A stretch of 37,427 bases of DNA, taken from positions 1 to 37,427 of IMG/VR virus record IMGVR_UViG_3300036770_003673; one strand, written 5' to 3'. The position numbers and the translations under genes are program-made. Positions 1 to 6,995 of this stretch are shown piece after piece; position 1 is the first letter of the stretch, and the number at the start of each line of letters is the position of its first letter. The notes beneath the pieces are model-generated. The model saw only the letters and a program-made list of their open reading frames with translations. It did no database searches and was not told the origin of the DNA. Origin of the DNA: a virus.

Positions 1-809
1 CCATTCATTTCCAGTATGTCATCACGTAAGTTTTGATTGCGTTTTTCTATATTAAGTACACGAGTAAAACTATTAGTGATAGCAGCAGTATAGTAGGCAA
101 AGGGGTTTTGGCTTTTGGATTCATCAAATTGCAGTCCAATTTGGCTTAGTTGTAGCAGGGCTTGACTACGCATTTCGTCGTTGTAGGTATAACCGCGCCA
201 GTTACTACGGGTAGCATAACGTTCGCATAGCTTGATAAACATGTCAGCCAGCGTTCTAGTCATATTTCCATGATCGCGACTCCATGATCCGGAATCTAGG
301 TCGCCGCGCCAATGGCTTTTCCCTACACAATAAGGTTTATTACGTTGACCGACTTTATAATGTTGAAATGGGGGAAAGTTACACTTAACGTAACGATTCG
401 GCACTGCAGGTTCTGTATCGTCACCATATTCGATATAAATGGTATCGTCATCTTCGGGCTCGGTTACACGTAATTTGGTTTTACGCACAGGATCCGTTTG
501 CATGGGTACATGTTCCCATGTCATAATCCTAAATACCAAATCGGCATTTTTAATAGTGGTAACGGGCACAGCAAATTCTTCTAGTTTGCGTTTTTCGCCT
601 CGGGCTAAAGCTGCTTCATAGGATATACGTGCCAATCTTTCGGCACGATTTTGTTTTGCTGTTTGAATAGTTTCGGTGGAAATTTGATTGATATTGTGCA
701 GAATCATGTCGTAATCGGCACAGTCTTGATCCAAATACACACAATAAGTGTTTTTGCTTTTGTGTATTTCCTTAAGTATATCGCGGTTGTTCAGGTAGTT
801 ATGTTTAAT
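1..809 (-). CDS. 55: Late-transcription sigma factor gp55-like, partial (3' end off left edge)
   Basis: Reading the minus strand gives 269 uninterrupted codons to the window edge. The N terminus (KHNYLNNRDILKEI) resembles the T4 gp55 start (NYVNNKELL). Residues about 191-256 (FIKLCERYATRSNWRGYTYN, then FDESKSQNPFAYYTAAITNS and a basic stretch RVLNIEKRNQ) match the sigma region 2-like core of gp55 (SGYT...EM...FDETKYKNPHAYIT in T4, recalled from memory). In the family, gp55 binds host core RNA polymerase and directs it to late promoters. About 150 extra residues (roughly 20-185) separate the two conserved parts, including an acidic stretch near 117-134. No ATG, GTG or TTG lies at a usable place upstream: the first in-frame ATG is codon 35, inside the protein. 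I chose the ATT at 809-807 because GGGAG sits 7 bases before it and the homology begins there. The missing C terminus should carry the sliding-clamp contact. The family assignment is firm; the exact start is inferred. Confidence 0.85.
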   Translation of the reverse strand, partial: MKHNYLNNRDILKEIHKSKNTYCVYLDQDCADYDMILHNINQISTETIQTAKQNRAERLARISYEAALARGEKRKLEEFAVPVTTIKNADLVFRIMTWEHVPMQTDPVRKTKLRVTEPEDDDTIYIEYGDDTEPAVPNRYVKCNFPPFQHYKVGQRNKPYCVGKSHWRGDLDSGSWSRDHGNMTRTLADMFIKLCERYATRSNWRGYTYNDEMRSQALLQLSQIGLQFDESKSQNPFAYYTAAITNSFTRVLNIEKRNQNLRDDILEMN

Positions 810-816
810 TTTTATT

Positions 817-821
817 CTCCC
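817..821 (-). promoter_or_regulatory. Ribosome binding site that points to an ATT start
   Basis: GGGAG on the minus strand (821-817) contains the GGAG core complementary to the 16S rRNA tail. Seven bases separate it from ATT (809-807), a normal spacing. ATT AAA CAT AAC TAC opens the conserved N terminus of gp55. No standard start codon lies within reach of this site in the gp55 frame. Confidence 0.5.
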
Positions 822-831
822 AACTACAAAT

Positions 832-860
832 ATTGTAACATATGTTACTGGTAAATTCAA
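832..860 (-). promoter_or_regulatory. Sigma70-like promoter for the gp55 gene
   Basis: On the minus strand TTGAAT (860-855) is followed by exactly 17 bases and then TACAAT (837-832), close to the bacterial -35/-10 consensus TTGACA/TATAAT. Transcription would begin near 825, giving a leader of about 16 bases that contains the GGGAG ribosome site. The only upstream in-frame TTG is part of the -35 box itself, so it cannot be the start codon of this transcript. Seen directly: the hexamers and spacing. Inferred: activity. Confidence 0.6.
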
Positions 861-874
861 CCATTTTTCACTAC

Positions 875-882
875 CATAAATA
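875..882 (+). promoter_or_regulatory. T4-type late promoter
   Basis: CATAAATA is an exact match to the NATAAATA late-promoter motif of T4-like phages (TATAAATA in T4). If transcription starts about 6 bases downstream, the leader keeps the CGGAG ribosome site at 891-895, 6 bases before the ATG at 902. It is positioned to drive the baseplate cluster and points away from gp55, the factor expected to read it. Confidence 0.7.
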
Positions 883-901
883 ATTAAAATCGGAGTTTTT
901 A

Positions 902-1756
902 ATGGTTGAGCCTGATGCCTTTATTGATGATAGTCTGTCAAACTTCAAATTTAGAACTGGTACCACTTATAGTACCAAAGATCTAAATCCTGTAACCAGC
1001 AGATTGCAAACGTCTGGTCTTCTGCCAGGTGGACGCCAACGATATGAAACATCGGACCCAGCTTCGATAAATGTGCAGTTTCAAGACAGTATGCAATCCA
1101 GTTATAGTAATGACTGGAAAGTTAGGATTAGTGTGGGTGGCGCAGTAACAGGTATGTTTAGTCAAGGTGTTATGGCTCCATTGGCAGATACTAACGGCGT
1201 GATTTTCCCTTATACTCCTGACATAACTGTGGCCTATAATACCAACTACAGCACACAAAGATTTACACACAGTAACTTTAACCAGCTTAGTTACGAAAAC
1301 AGTGAAGTCAGTAGTATCAGTATCAATGCTGATTTCACTGCACAAAATCGTTCCGAAGCCAATTATATCCTAGCATGTATTTATTTCTTTAGAACAGCAA
1401 CTAAGATGTTCTTTGGGCAAGATGCCGGTGGGGCCAGTGCTGGTAACCCTCCAGTGCTGGTATTTTTAGATGGTTATGGTGAACACATATTCAAACGTGT
1501 TCCATGTGTAATTACTCAGTTTAATCATACTATGCCCAATGATGTTGACTATATCGAAACTGACAATGCACAAGAAAGCACCGGTGACGAGCTAGGATTT
1601 TTTACTTCTGTATCAGCTGGTGGTACCAGTACACGCATACCAACTGTGACAAAATTAAATGTAGTGCTACAACCAGTCTACAGCAAACGCAGCCTGGCAC
1701 AGTTTAACTTAGAAGATTTTGCTCGTGGTGGATTAGTGAATCGGGGTTACATTTAA
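902..1756 (+). CDS. Baseplate tail-tube cap/initiator protein (gp48/gp54-like)
   Basis: This 284-residue protein resembles the gp48/gp54 family, which caps the baseplate hub and nucleates the tail tube. Typical features are a central VIFPYTPDI motif, a stretch with FTHSNFNQLSYENSE, an ISINADFTAQN segment followed by a helix (YILACIYFFRTATKMFFG), and a C-terminal VPCVITQFNHTMPNDVDYI strand pair. These are the tube-fold elements shared by tail-tube proteins. The start is set by CGGAG six bases upstream and by the late promoter. The stop TAA shares its last A with the ATG of the next gene (TAATG), so translation is probably coupled. T4 carries gp48 and gp54 as two related proteins; I cannot tell which one this represents, and no second copy is visible here. 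Confidence 0.75.
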   Translation: MVEPDAFIDDSLSNFKFRTGTTYSTKDLNPVTSRLQTSGLLPGGRQRYETSDPASINVQFQDSMQSSYSNDWKVRISVGGAVTGMFSQGVMAPLADTNGVIFPYTPDITVAYNTNYSTQRFTHSNFNQLSYENSEVSSISINADFTAQNRSEANYILACIYFFRTATKMFFGQDAGGASAGNPPVLVFLDGYGEHIFKRVPCVITQFNHTMPNDVDYIETDNAQESTGDELGFFTSVSAGGTSTRIPTVTKLNVVLQPVYSKRSLAQFNLEDFARGGLVNRGYI

Positions 1757-2058
1757 TGAGTGAAGAATACAGTAAGTACAGTGCTTATTATACCACTAAA
1801 AAGTTTGGTACATTTTTAGATGTATTAGAATTCCGAGCAGTGCCTAAAAGCAGCACTGATGTGGCCTTTAAGATTAACAATGTTTACCAATACAGACCAG
1901 ACTTACTAGCTCATGACTTATATGGGCGTGCTAGTTTATGGTGGGTGTTTGCTGCACGTAATCCTAATGTAATACAAGATCCCATATTTGATTTTAGAGC
2001 AGGTAAGACTATTTTTATCCCCAATGGTGATACATTAAAAAATAGCTTAGGTGTGTAA
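1756..2058 (+). CDS. 53: Baseplate wedge protein gp53-like
   Basis: This 100-residue protein has the short gp53-type layout. An N-terminal KKFGTFLDVLEFR segment is followed by a LysM-like fold: YRPDLLAHDLYGRASLWWVF, then ARNPNVIQDPIFDFRAGKTI and FIPN. In T4, gp53 is a peripheral wedge subunit that links wedges around the hub; T4 gp53 is longer (about 196 residues), and shorter forms occur in aquatic T4-like phages. The tryptophan pair (LWWV) and the AGKTIFIP ending are the family hallmarks. The gene overlaps both neighbours by one base (TAATG at each end), so it is likely translated by re-initiation between the tube cap and the hub. Confidence 0.8.
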   Translation: MSEEYSKYSAYYTTKKFGTFLDVLEFRAVPKSSTDVAFKINNVYQYRPDLLAHDLYGRASLWWVFAARNPNVIQDPIFDFRAGKTIFIPNGDTLKNSLGV

Positions 2059-4370
2059 TGGCACAGTTTAGAACTGCTTTTGAAATACAACAATTTGCCG
2101 CGGAGGATACCGCAGGACAACAAGCGGTAAGCAGTGAAGGATTAGTAGCCGACGCACTGAACGACAGAGAAGCCAACAGAATATCACAATCGGATGCACT
2201 CAGCGGAGAAAATTTTGTAGATTTCGCTCCAGGTGGAGATAATCTCAGCGGAGAAAATTTTGTAGATTTCGCTCCTAGCGACACATCTCAAACTGAAAAA
2301 GAAGGCGGTGGTGCACCGATTACTACCAAAGAGAATCCCTTAGACGAGTATCCTAATTATACCTATGGGATCAGTTTACATTATCTAGATCTCACCAAAT
2401 ACAACAGTATTGTAACTGATGGTGGTGATAGTTATAACGCTACTGGAGGAGAAGTATTAATAGCCAGTGGAGGACGTCGTGGCGAGAATTTTAGTCGCAA
2501 TCAATACTTTGAAGGCGATATGTATTTTGAAAATCTCAAAATGAATACCATTATTGGTTACAACAGCAGAACTCGTGCCAGTAATGTAGTAGATATTAAT
2601 TTTACAGTAATAGAACCATACAGTATTACCTTTCTTAATAAGATCATACGCATAGCTCGTGACAATGATATTAGGGCCTGGGACCAAATGCCGTTCTTAT
2701 TGCAGATTGATTTTTTTGCCAACACCGAAGACGGGCCACGCGGCAGTCCCATTGACGAACTCAGTAAACGTATAGTGATTAAGGTCATTGACATTAAGAT
2801 CAAGTTAACCAGCAAAGGAGCAGAGTATGCTTTTGTTGCGATCCCACAGAGTCATGTAGCACTAACACAAAGCGTAGCCACAGTTCCTATTAACATTGAA
2901 GTGGTTTGTAAAAAGGTCAAAGACTTTTTTGATGCCGGTGCTAGCTCAGGCAACGTAGGAGTACCTGAGCGTGTAGAAGAAGATATAGAAGGCATTGGCG
3001 TTAGTCAAACAGTTGATAAAGAACGTAGTGTTAGCAAAGCCTACAGTCTGCCCGCAGCATTAAAAGCATATCAGGAACAATTGGTTAAGAAAGGTCATCA
3101 AAAACAAGCTGACGAATATGTTTTTGTGGTTGACGAAGTTTTTGCTGATGCTGACATTATTGCTAAAAAGTTAAACCAGCCTTATGCTAATTTACCTCCT
3201 ACCAACGAAGAAAACCCAGACGCCAATCTAGATTTTAATAAAACGATTACCAGAATAAACGCTGGCACTAGTATTCCTGAAGTAATAAACCAGACCATGT
3301 TTGCCAGCAGTTACTACACTGACCTTATTAAGAAAAAAGGATCTGGTCCAGTACTAACACATCGTATTAGAACTACAATAACCTATGATCCCGATGCATG
3401 GGATAGTATAAGAAAAGAGTATAAAAAAACTGTAACCTTTTATATTGAAAAATACGAGTACCATAATCAAAAATTTCCGCAAATAAGCAAAAGCCTACCT
3501 GAGAGCGTGCATAAACAATTCTTTTACATGTATACCGGAAAGAATGATCAAATACTAGACTTAACCATAGACTTTAATGCTATGTTTTATGTGGCCATAA
3601 CTGCTTTTGAAAACAAAGCAGAAAGACGTGCTCCGCATCGACCAGTGGACCCAAGAGAAGCTAAGAAAAAGGATGACATTGAGCCAGGCAATGATTATTC
3701 GGTAAACCCTAATCGTGTTAAACCGATCATTGGTTATAACGATGTACAAAGCAGCAAAAACAACAGCAAAGAGTCAGTTGAAGCCGTTGACTTTCAAAAG
3801 AGTTTAATGAGTTCTAGTCGTGGTGACATGTTAAATGTAAAAATGAAAGTCTCTGGGGATCCAGATTTAATCAAACAAGACGATACTTATTATGGACCTG
3901 GTGGTGGGTCAGGCAATAGTATACCCATGGATATAGGCCAATTGTTTGCAGGACTGTATTTCAGGACTCCGGATGATATTAATCTTGATACTGGACTTTA
4001 TGATTTTGACGAGTCTGGTGAAAATGTCTTTAATGGCAAGTACCAGGTTATTGCAATAGAAAACACATTTGAGCGTGGACAATTTACACAAATGTTAGAC
4101 ATGATACGTTTATACGATCAAGATGGCAACCAATCTTCGGGCTCAAATAACAGTGAAAGAGAAGAAGTCATCGTGGAACCTACACAGGATTATAACTTAG
4201 GCAGCAGAGATGGTTCTGACCTAGGATCATTTAACGAAGCCGCTCCACAAGGAGAAGATAGCAGTGTTGAAGATTTTAGCATACAAAGATCAAACACAGA
4301 GCAGGCACTACGTAACATTGGGTTATCAGTAGAAGGCAGACCAGTAGAGAATAGTGATTTTGAATTATGA
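2058..4370 (+). CDS. Large baseplate hub protein (gp27 position)
   Basis: This 770-residue protein sits directly before the gp5-like spike, the place expected of the hub that carries the spike (gp27 in T4). Direct sequence similarity to T4 gp27 is not evident by eye, so the role is partly inferred from position. Residues about 48-73 hold two copies of LSGENFVDFAP in a 15-residue period. Residues about 95-275 are a well-ordered beta-rich domain (YGISLHYLDLTKYNSIV, FENLKMNTIIGYNSRTR, FLLQIDFFA). Near residue 660 is FNGKYQVIAIENTFERGQFT, then QMLDMIRLYDQ, an ending common to hub-type proteins of contractile tails. The last 80 residues are acidic and probably flexible. ATGA at 4367-4370 overlaps the spike gene start. 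Confidence 0.65.
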   Translation: MAQFRTAFEIQQFAAEDTAGQQAVSSEGLVADALNDREANRISQSDALSGENFVDFAPGGDNLSGENFVDFAPSDTSQTEKEGGGAPITTKENPLDEYPNYTYGISLHYLDLTKYNSIVTDGGDSYNATGGEVLIASGGRRGENFSRNQYFEGDMYFENLKMNTIIGYNSRTRASNVVDINFTVIEPYSITFLNKIIRIARDNDIRAWDQMPFLLQIDFFANTEDGPRGSPIDELSKRIVIKVIDIKIKLTSKGAEYAFVAIPQSHVALTQSVATVPINIEVVCKKVKDFFDAGASSGNVGVPERVEEDIEGIGVSQTVDKERSVSKAYSLPAALKAYQEQLVKKGHQKQADEYVFVVDEVFADADIIAKKLNQPYANLPPTNEENPDANLDFNKTITRINAGTSIPEVINQTMFASSYYTDLIKKKGSGPVLTHRIRTTITYDPDAWDSIRKEYKKTVTFYIEKYEYHNQKFPQISKSLPESVHKQFFYMYTGKNDQILDLTIDFNAMFYVAITAFENKAERRAPHRPVDPREAKKKDDIEPGNDYSVNPNRVKPIIGYNDVQSSKNNSKESVEAVDFQKSLMSSSRGDMLNVKMKVSGDPDLIKQDDTYYGPGGGSGNSIPMDIGQLFAGLYFRTPDDINLDTGLYDFDESGENVFNGKYQVIAIENTFERGQFTQMLDMIRLYDQDGNQSSGSNNSEREEVIVEPTQDYNLGSRDGSDLGSFNEAAPQGEDSSVEDFSIQRSNTEQALRNIGLSVEGRPVENSDFEL
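2199..2275 (+). repeat. Two perfect 32-bp direct repeats inside the hub gene
   Basis: Bases 2199-2230 recur without change at 2244-2275, a 45-bp period. The repeat is in frame and encodes LSGENFVDFAP twice, joined by GGDN. Identity at every base, including silent positions, suggests recent duplication or active homogenisation. Confidence 0.9.
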
Positions 4371-6553
4371 GCACTAATACAGATGCACGACTAGGAAGAC
4401 ATCTTCCATTTTATTTCAAAAAAGATGTTACTCCTGGTGTTAGTTTCGATTCGGCGACTTATGTGGCCATTATCAAAGACAACAGAGATAGCACTAGATC
4501 TGGGCGCCTTGGTGTTTGGATCCCAGATCACGGCGGTGATGAAAACGATCCTAGTACTTGGAGATATGTTTACTATGCCAGTCCATTTTTTGGAACTACT
4601 ATACAGGAAGATAGCACTGGATTTAGTAGCACCGAGAACAAATTTAACAAAGTAAAACACACATATGGTATGTGGTTTAATGTACCAGATATAGGTAACT
4701 ATGTATTGTGTACGTTTGCTGCCGGTGATCCAGGACGAGGATTTTGGTTTGCTTGTATTAATAACCAACTTGGGCATCATATGGTACCAGCTATTGGTGC
4801 TAGCGAAAAAATCGATACTGAAAAAATCGACGATGACCTAGTTAAGAGCAACATCGAAGATGGCCAACCCTACCCGGTGGTGGAGTTCAACGAGTATAAT
4901 AAAGAAGTTAATTTCAGTAATTTTACTGAGCAAAAGAAACCCATACACGAAACACAAGTACGAGGATTGCTTGAACAAGGTCTTGATAGATACAAATTAA
5001 CTAAATCACGTGGCATAATCAAAAGCACCAGTCAAAGGGAAACGCCGAGTGGAGTATTTGGTGTAAGCACTCCTGGTCGTCCCCACCAACAAGCAATACC
5101 TAAAATAACAGATTATGGCGAAAAGCGTAAAGTACGTGCTAGAATGGGTGGTCATACTTTTGTTATGGATGATGGAGACCAGGAAGGAAAAAATAATCTA
5201 ACACGTTGGCGCAGTGCCAGCGGTCATCAAATTCTAATGGACGATGATGAACGCATTATGTACATTAGCAACTACAATGGCAGTGTATGGATGGAATTCA
5301 CTGCTGCTGGGCATCTCAGTATATTTTCTAGTAATAGTATAAACGTTAGAACAAAAAAAGATTTTAATCTGCACATAGATGGCGATTTTAATCTGGATGT
5401 CAGTGGTGAGATCAAGGTAAAATCTAAGAAAGGTATCAACTTAGAAAGCAAGACATTAACCACTAAGACATCAGAACTAACCAAGTTGTTTGCTGCTGAA
5501 TTACAATTGGGCGCCGATGGCAAGATCGATATTACCACTGAGAACAACATTGGAATTCGTGCCGAACAAAAAATTAAAATTTATGCCGAAGAACAAATTG
5601 ATATCGAAGGCGACAAACCCGACAAGGTTGAAAAGCCGCAAGACCTGGCATTAAAATCTTTGCCAGATACAGAAAAAGAAAATGGTAAATGGCAAGTAAA
5701 AGAAGATAAAATCAAAAGCGTGGCTAAATTAGTGCCTACACATGAACCATGGCCAAGAAAATACGGAGAAACCAGCGCCACTAGCAACAACAGTGCCAGT
5801 GATACCGCAGAAGACGGTAGCAGCATGTCAGACCAACCAGCAGCTGAAAATGCCAATAATGATGGTGGCTCTGGTGGAACTCAGGAAGGCAGCAGCAGTG
5901 GTAGTCAGCAGGGAACTACTCGATCACTAGGCGCCGGGGAGTCAGATGCTAGTAATAAAAAAATTAGTCGAGTAGTACCAGTCAGTGCACTACAAAGAGA
6001 AAACGCACCTAATCCGCCAGGCGGTATAGGCACACTAGACAAACAACAAACCAAAGGTTTGTTAACTGCTATAGCTTATAGTGAAAGTGAAGGAGCAGGA
6101 GATTACAAAGCTGAGAATCAGTATGGCTTTGTTGGAAGATACCAGATGGGTGCTGCTAGTTTAGTTGACAGTGGATACATACACAAAGATGCCTACGAGC
6201 AGTATAAAAAATCTGGTAATCCCAACGAAGCTCTTAATCACCCGAGTAGTTGGACAGGCAAAGGCGGAGTACGCAGCAAAGATGATTTTAAGAGCAATCC
6301 TGCTGCACAGGAAGATGCTGCATACACTAATACATCAAAGAACTATAACCAACTGTTGAAGTCGGGAGTAATAACTAAGGATGACGATGCTGGATCAGTA
6401 GGCGGTAAGTTAATGACTGCACACCTACTAGGAGCAGGAGGTACTGCAAAATGGTACAAAACCGGAGGGGGTGCAGACGCTAATGGTACCACTGGAACTG
6501 AATACTACAATCGAGGGCGTGATGCAGTCAACAGATTAGGTAATGTCACATAA
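4367..6553 (+). CDS. 5: Baseplate spike gp5-like with C-terminal lytic transglycosylase-like domain
   Basis: This 728-residue protein forms the cell-puncturing spike. Residues about 25-145 are an OB-fold (YVAIIKDNRDSTRSGRLGVW, then GMWFNVPDIGNYVLCTFAAG). Residues about 323-415 carry short alternating repeats (DFNLHIDGDFNLDVSGEIKV) typical of the triple-stranded beta-helix of gp5 and VgrG. A Ser/Asn/Gly-rich linker (about 465-530) leads to a lysozyme-like domain: AIAYSESEG with E573 the likely catalytic glutamate, then YGFVGRYQM at 586-594, as in SLT-type transglycosylases. T4 gp5 carries its lysozyme between OB-fold and helix, so the order differs here. The role would be local peptidoglycan cleavage during injection. 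The start overlaps the hub gene (ATGA). Substrate and bond specificity cannot be read from sequence. Confidence 0.85.
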   Translation: MSTNTDARLGRHLPFYFKKDVTPGVSFDSATYVAIIKDNRDSTRSGRLGVWIPDHGGDENDPSTWRYVYYASPFFGTTIQEDSTGFSSTENKFNKVKHTYGMWFNVPDIGNYVLCTFAAGDPGRGFWFACINNQLGHHMVPAIGASEKIDTEKIDDDLVKSNIEDGQPYPVVEFNEYNKEVNFSNFTEQKKPIHETQVRGLLEQGLDRYKLTKSRGIIKSTSQRETPSGVFGVSTPGRPHQQAIPKITDYGEKRKVRARMGGHTFVMDDGDQEGKNNLTRWRSASGHQILMDDDERIMYISNYNGSVWMEFTAAGHLSIFSSNSINVRTKKDFNLHIDGDFNLDVSGEIKVKSKKGINLESKTLTTKTSELTKLFAAELQLGADGKIDITTENNIGIRAEQKIKIYAEEQIDIEGDKPDKVEKPQDLALKSLPDTEKENGKWQVKEDKIKSVAKLVPTHEPWPRKYGETSATSNNSASDTAEDGSSMSDQPAAENANNDGGSGGTQEGSSSGSQQGTTRSLGAGESDASNKKISRVVPVSALQRENAPNPPGGIGTLDKQQTKGLLTAIAYSESEGAGDYKAENQYGFVGRYQMGAASLVDSGYIHKDAYEQYKKSGNPNEALNHPSSWTGKGGVRSKDDFKSNPAAQEDAAYTNTSKNYNQLLKSGVITKDDDAGSVGGKLMTAHLLGAGGTAKWYKTGGGADANGTTGTEYYNRGRDAVNRLGNVT

Positions 6554-6568
6554 GGTTAAATAATTATT

Positions 6569-6949
6569 ATGGCAACATACAAAGGTTTTAGTACGATTAA
6601 TCGAGCTAGAAAGTTTCAGCTCACTGACTTTGAGTTAGTCAAGCAGGACCTTTATAATCATTTTCGCATACGTAGAGGCGAAAAGCTGATGAATCCAGAT
6701 TTCGGCACCATAATATGGGACAGTATTATGGAACCATTTACACAGGCTTTGAAAGACGCTATCGGAGATGATGTGCGTCGCATAGCAGCATACGATCCTA
6801 GGATCAGTGTGCGTAATATTAATATTACAGAATTCACCGACGGAATCAGATTAGAACTAGACTTAGTCTATGTTCCTACCAACCAGGTTGATCGATTACT
6901 GTTTAATTTTGAACGGCAATTAAATCAAAATCGCCGAACAGCACAGTAA
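6569..6949 (+). CDS. 25: Baseplate wedge protein gp25-like
   Basis: At 126 residues this matches the usual gp25 size (132 in T4). It has the family core: a DFELVKQDLYNHFRIRRGEK segment, the motif LMNPDFGTIIWDSIMEPFT, then a helix and a closing beta-hairpin (ISVRNINITEFTDGIRLELD). gp25 belongs to the gpW/gp25 lysozyme-like fold group and is a structural part of the inner wedge ring that helps nucleate the sheath. The spike gene stops 15 bases upstream. AAGG (6552-6555) lies 13 bases before the ATG, which is long for a ribosome site, so initiation may rely partly on upstream translation. Confidence 0.93.
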   Translation: MATYKGFSTINRARKFQLTDFELVKQDLYNHFRIRRGEKLMNPDFGTIIWDSIMEPFTQALKDAIGDDVRRIAAYDPRISVRNINITEFTDGIRLELDLVYVPTNQVDRLLFNFERQLNQNRRTAQ

Positions 6950-6969
6950 TCTACACAGTTTATTCCGTG

Positions 6970-6977
6970 AATAAATA
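6970..6977 (+). promoter_or_regulatory. T4-type late promoter before gp6
   Basis: AATAAATA matches the NATAAATA late motif exactly and lies in the 46-base gap between gp25 and gp6. A start about 6 bases downstream leaves a short leader with AGGT at 6986-6989, six bases from the gp6 ATG. Confidence 0.6.
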
Positions 6978-6995
6978 CAAGAACCAGGTCTAACA

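Noticed and set aside
439-854. Two short plus-strand ORFs (60 and 67 codons) left of the structural cluster
   Set aside because: They lie wholly opposite the gp55 reading frame, which has clear homology, and they have no family resemblance or good ribosome site.
6555-6562. GTTAAATA before gp25 as a late promoter
   Set aside because: One mismatch to NATAAATA, and it is only 6 bases from the ATG, so transcription would start at or past the start codon.
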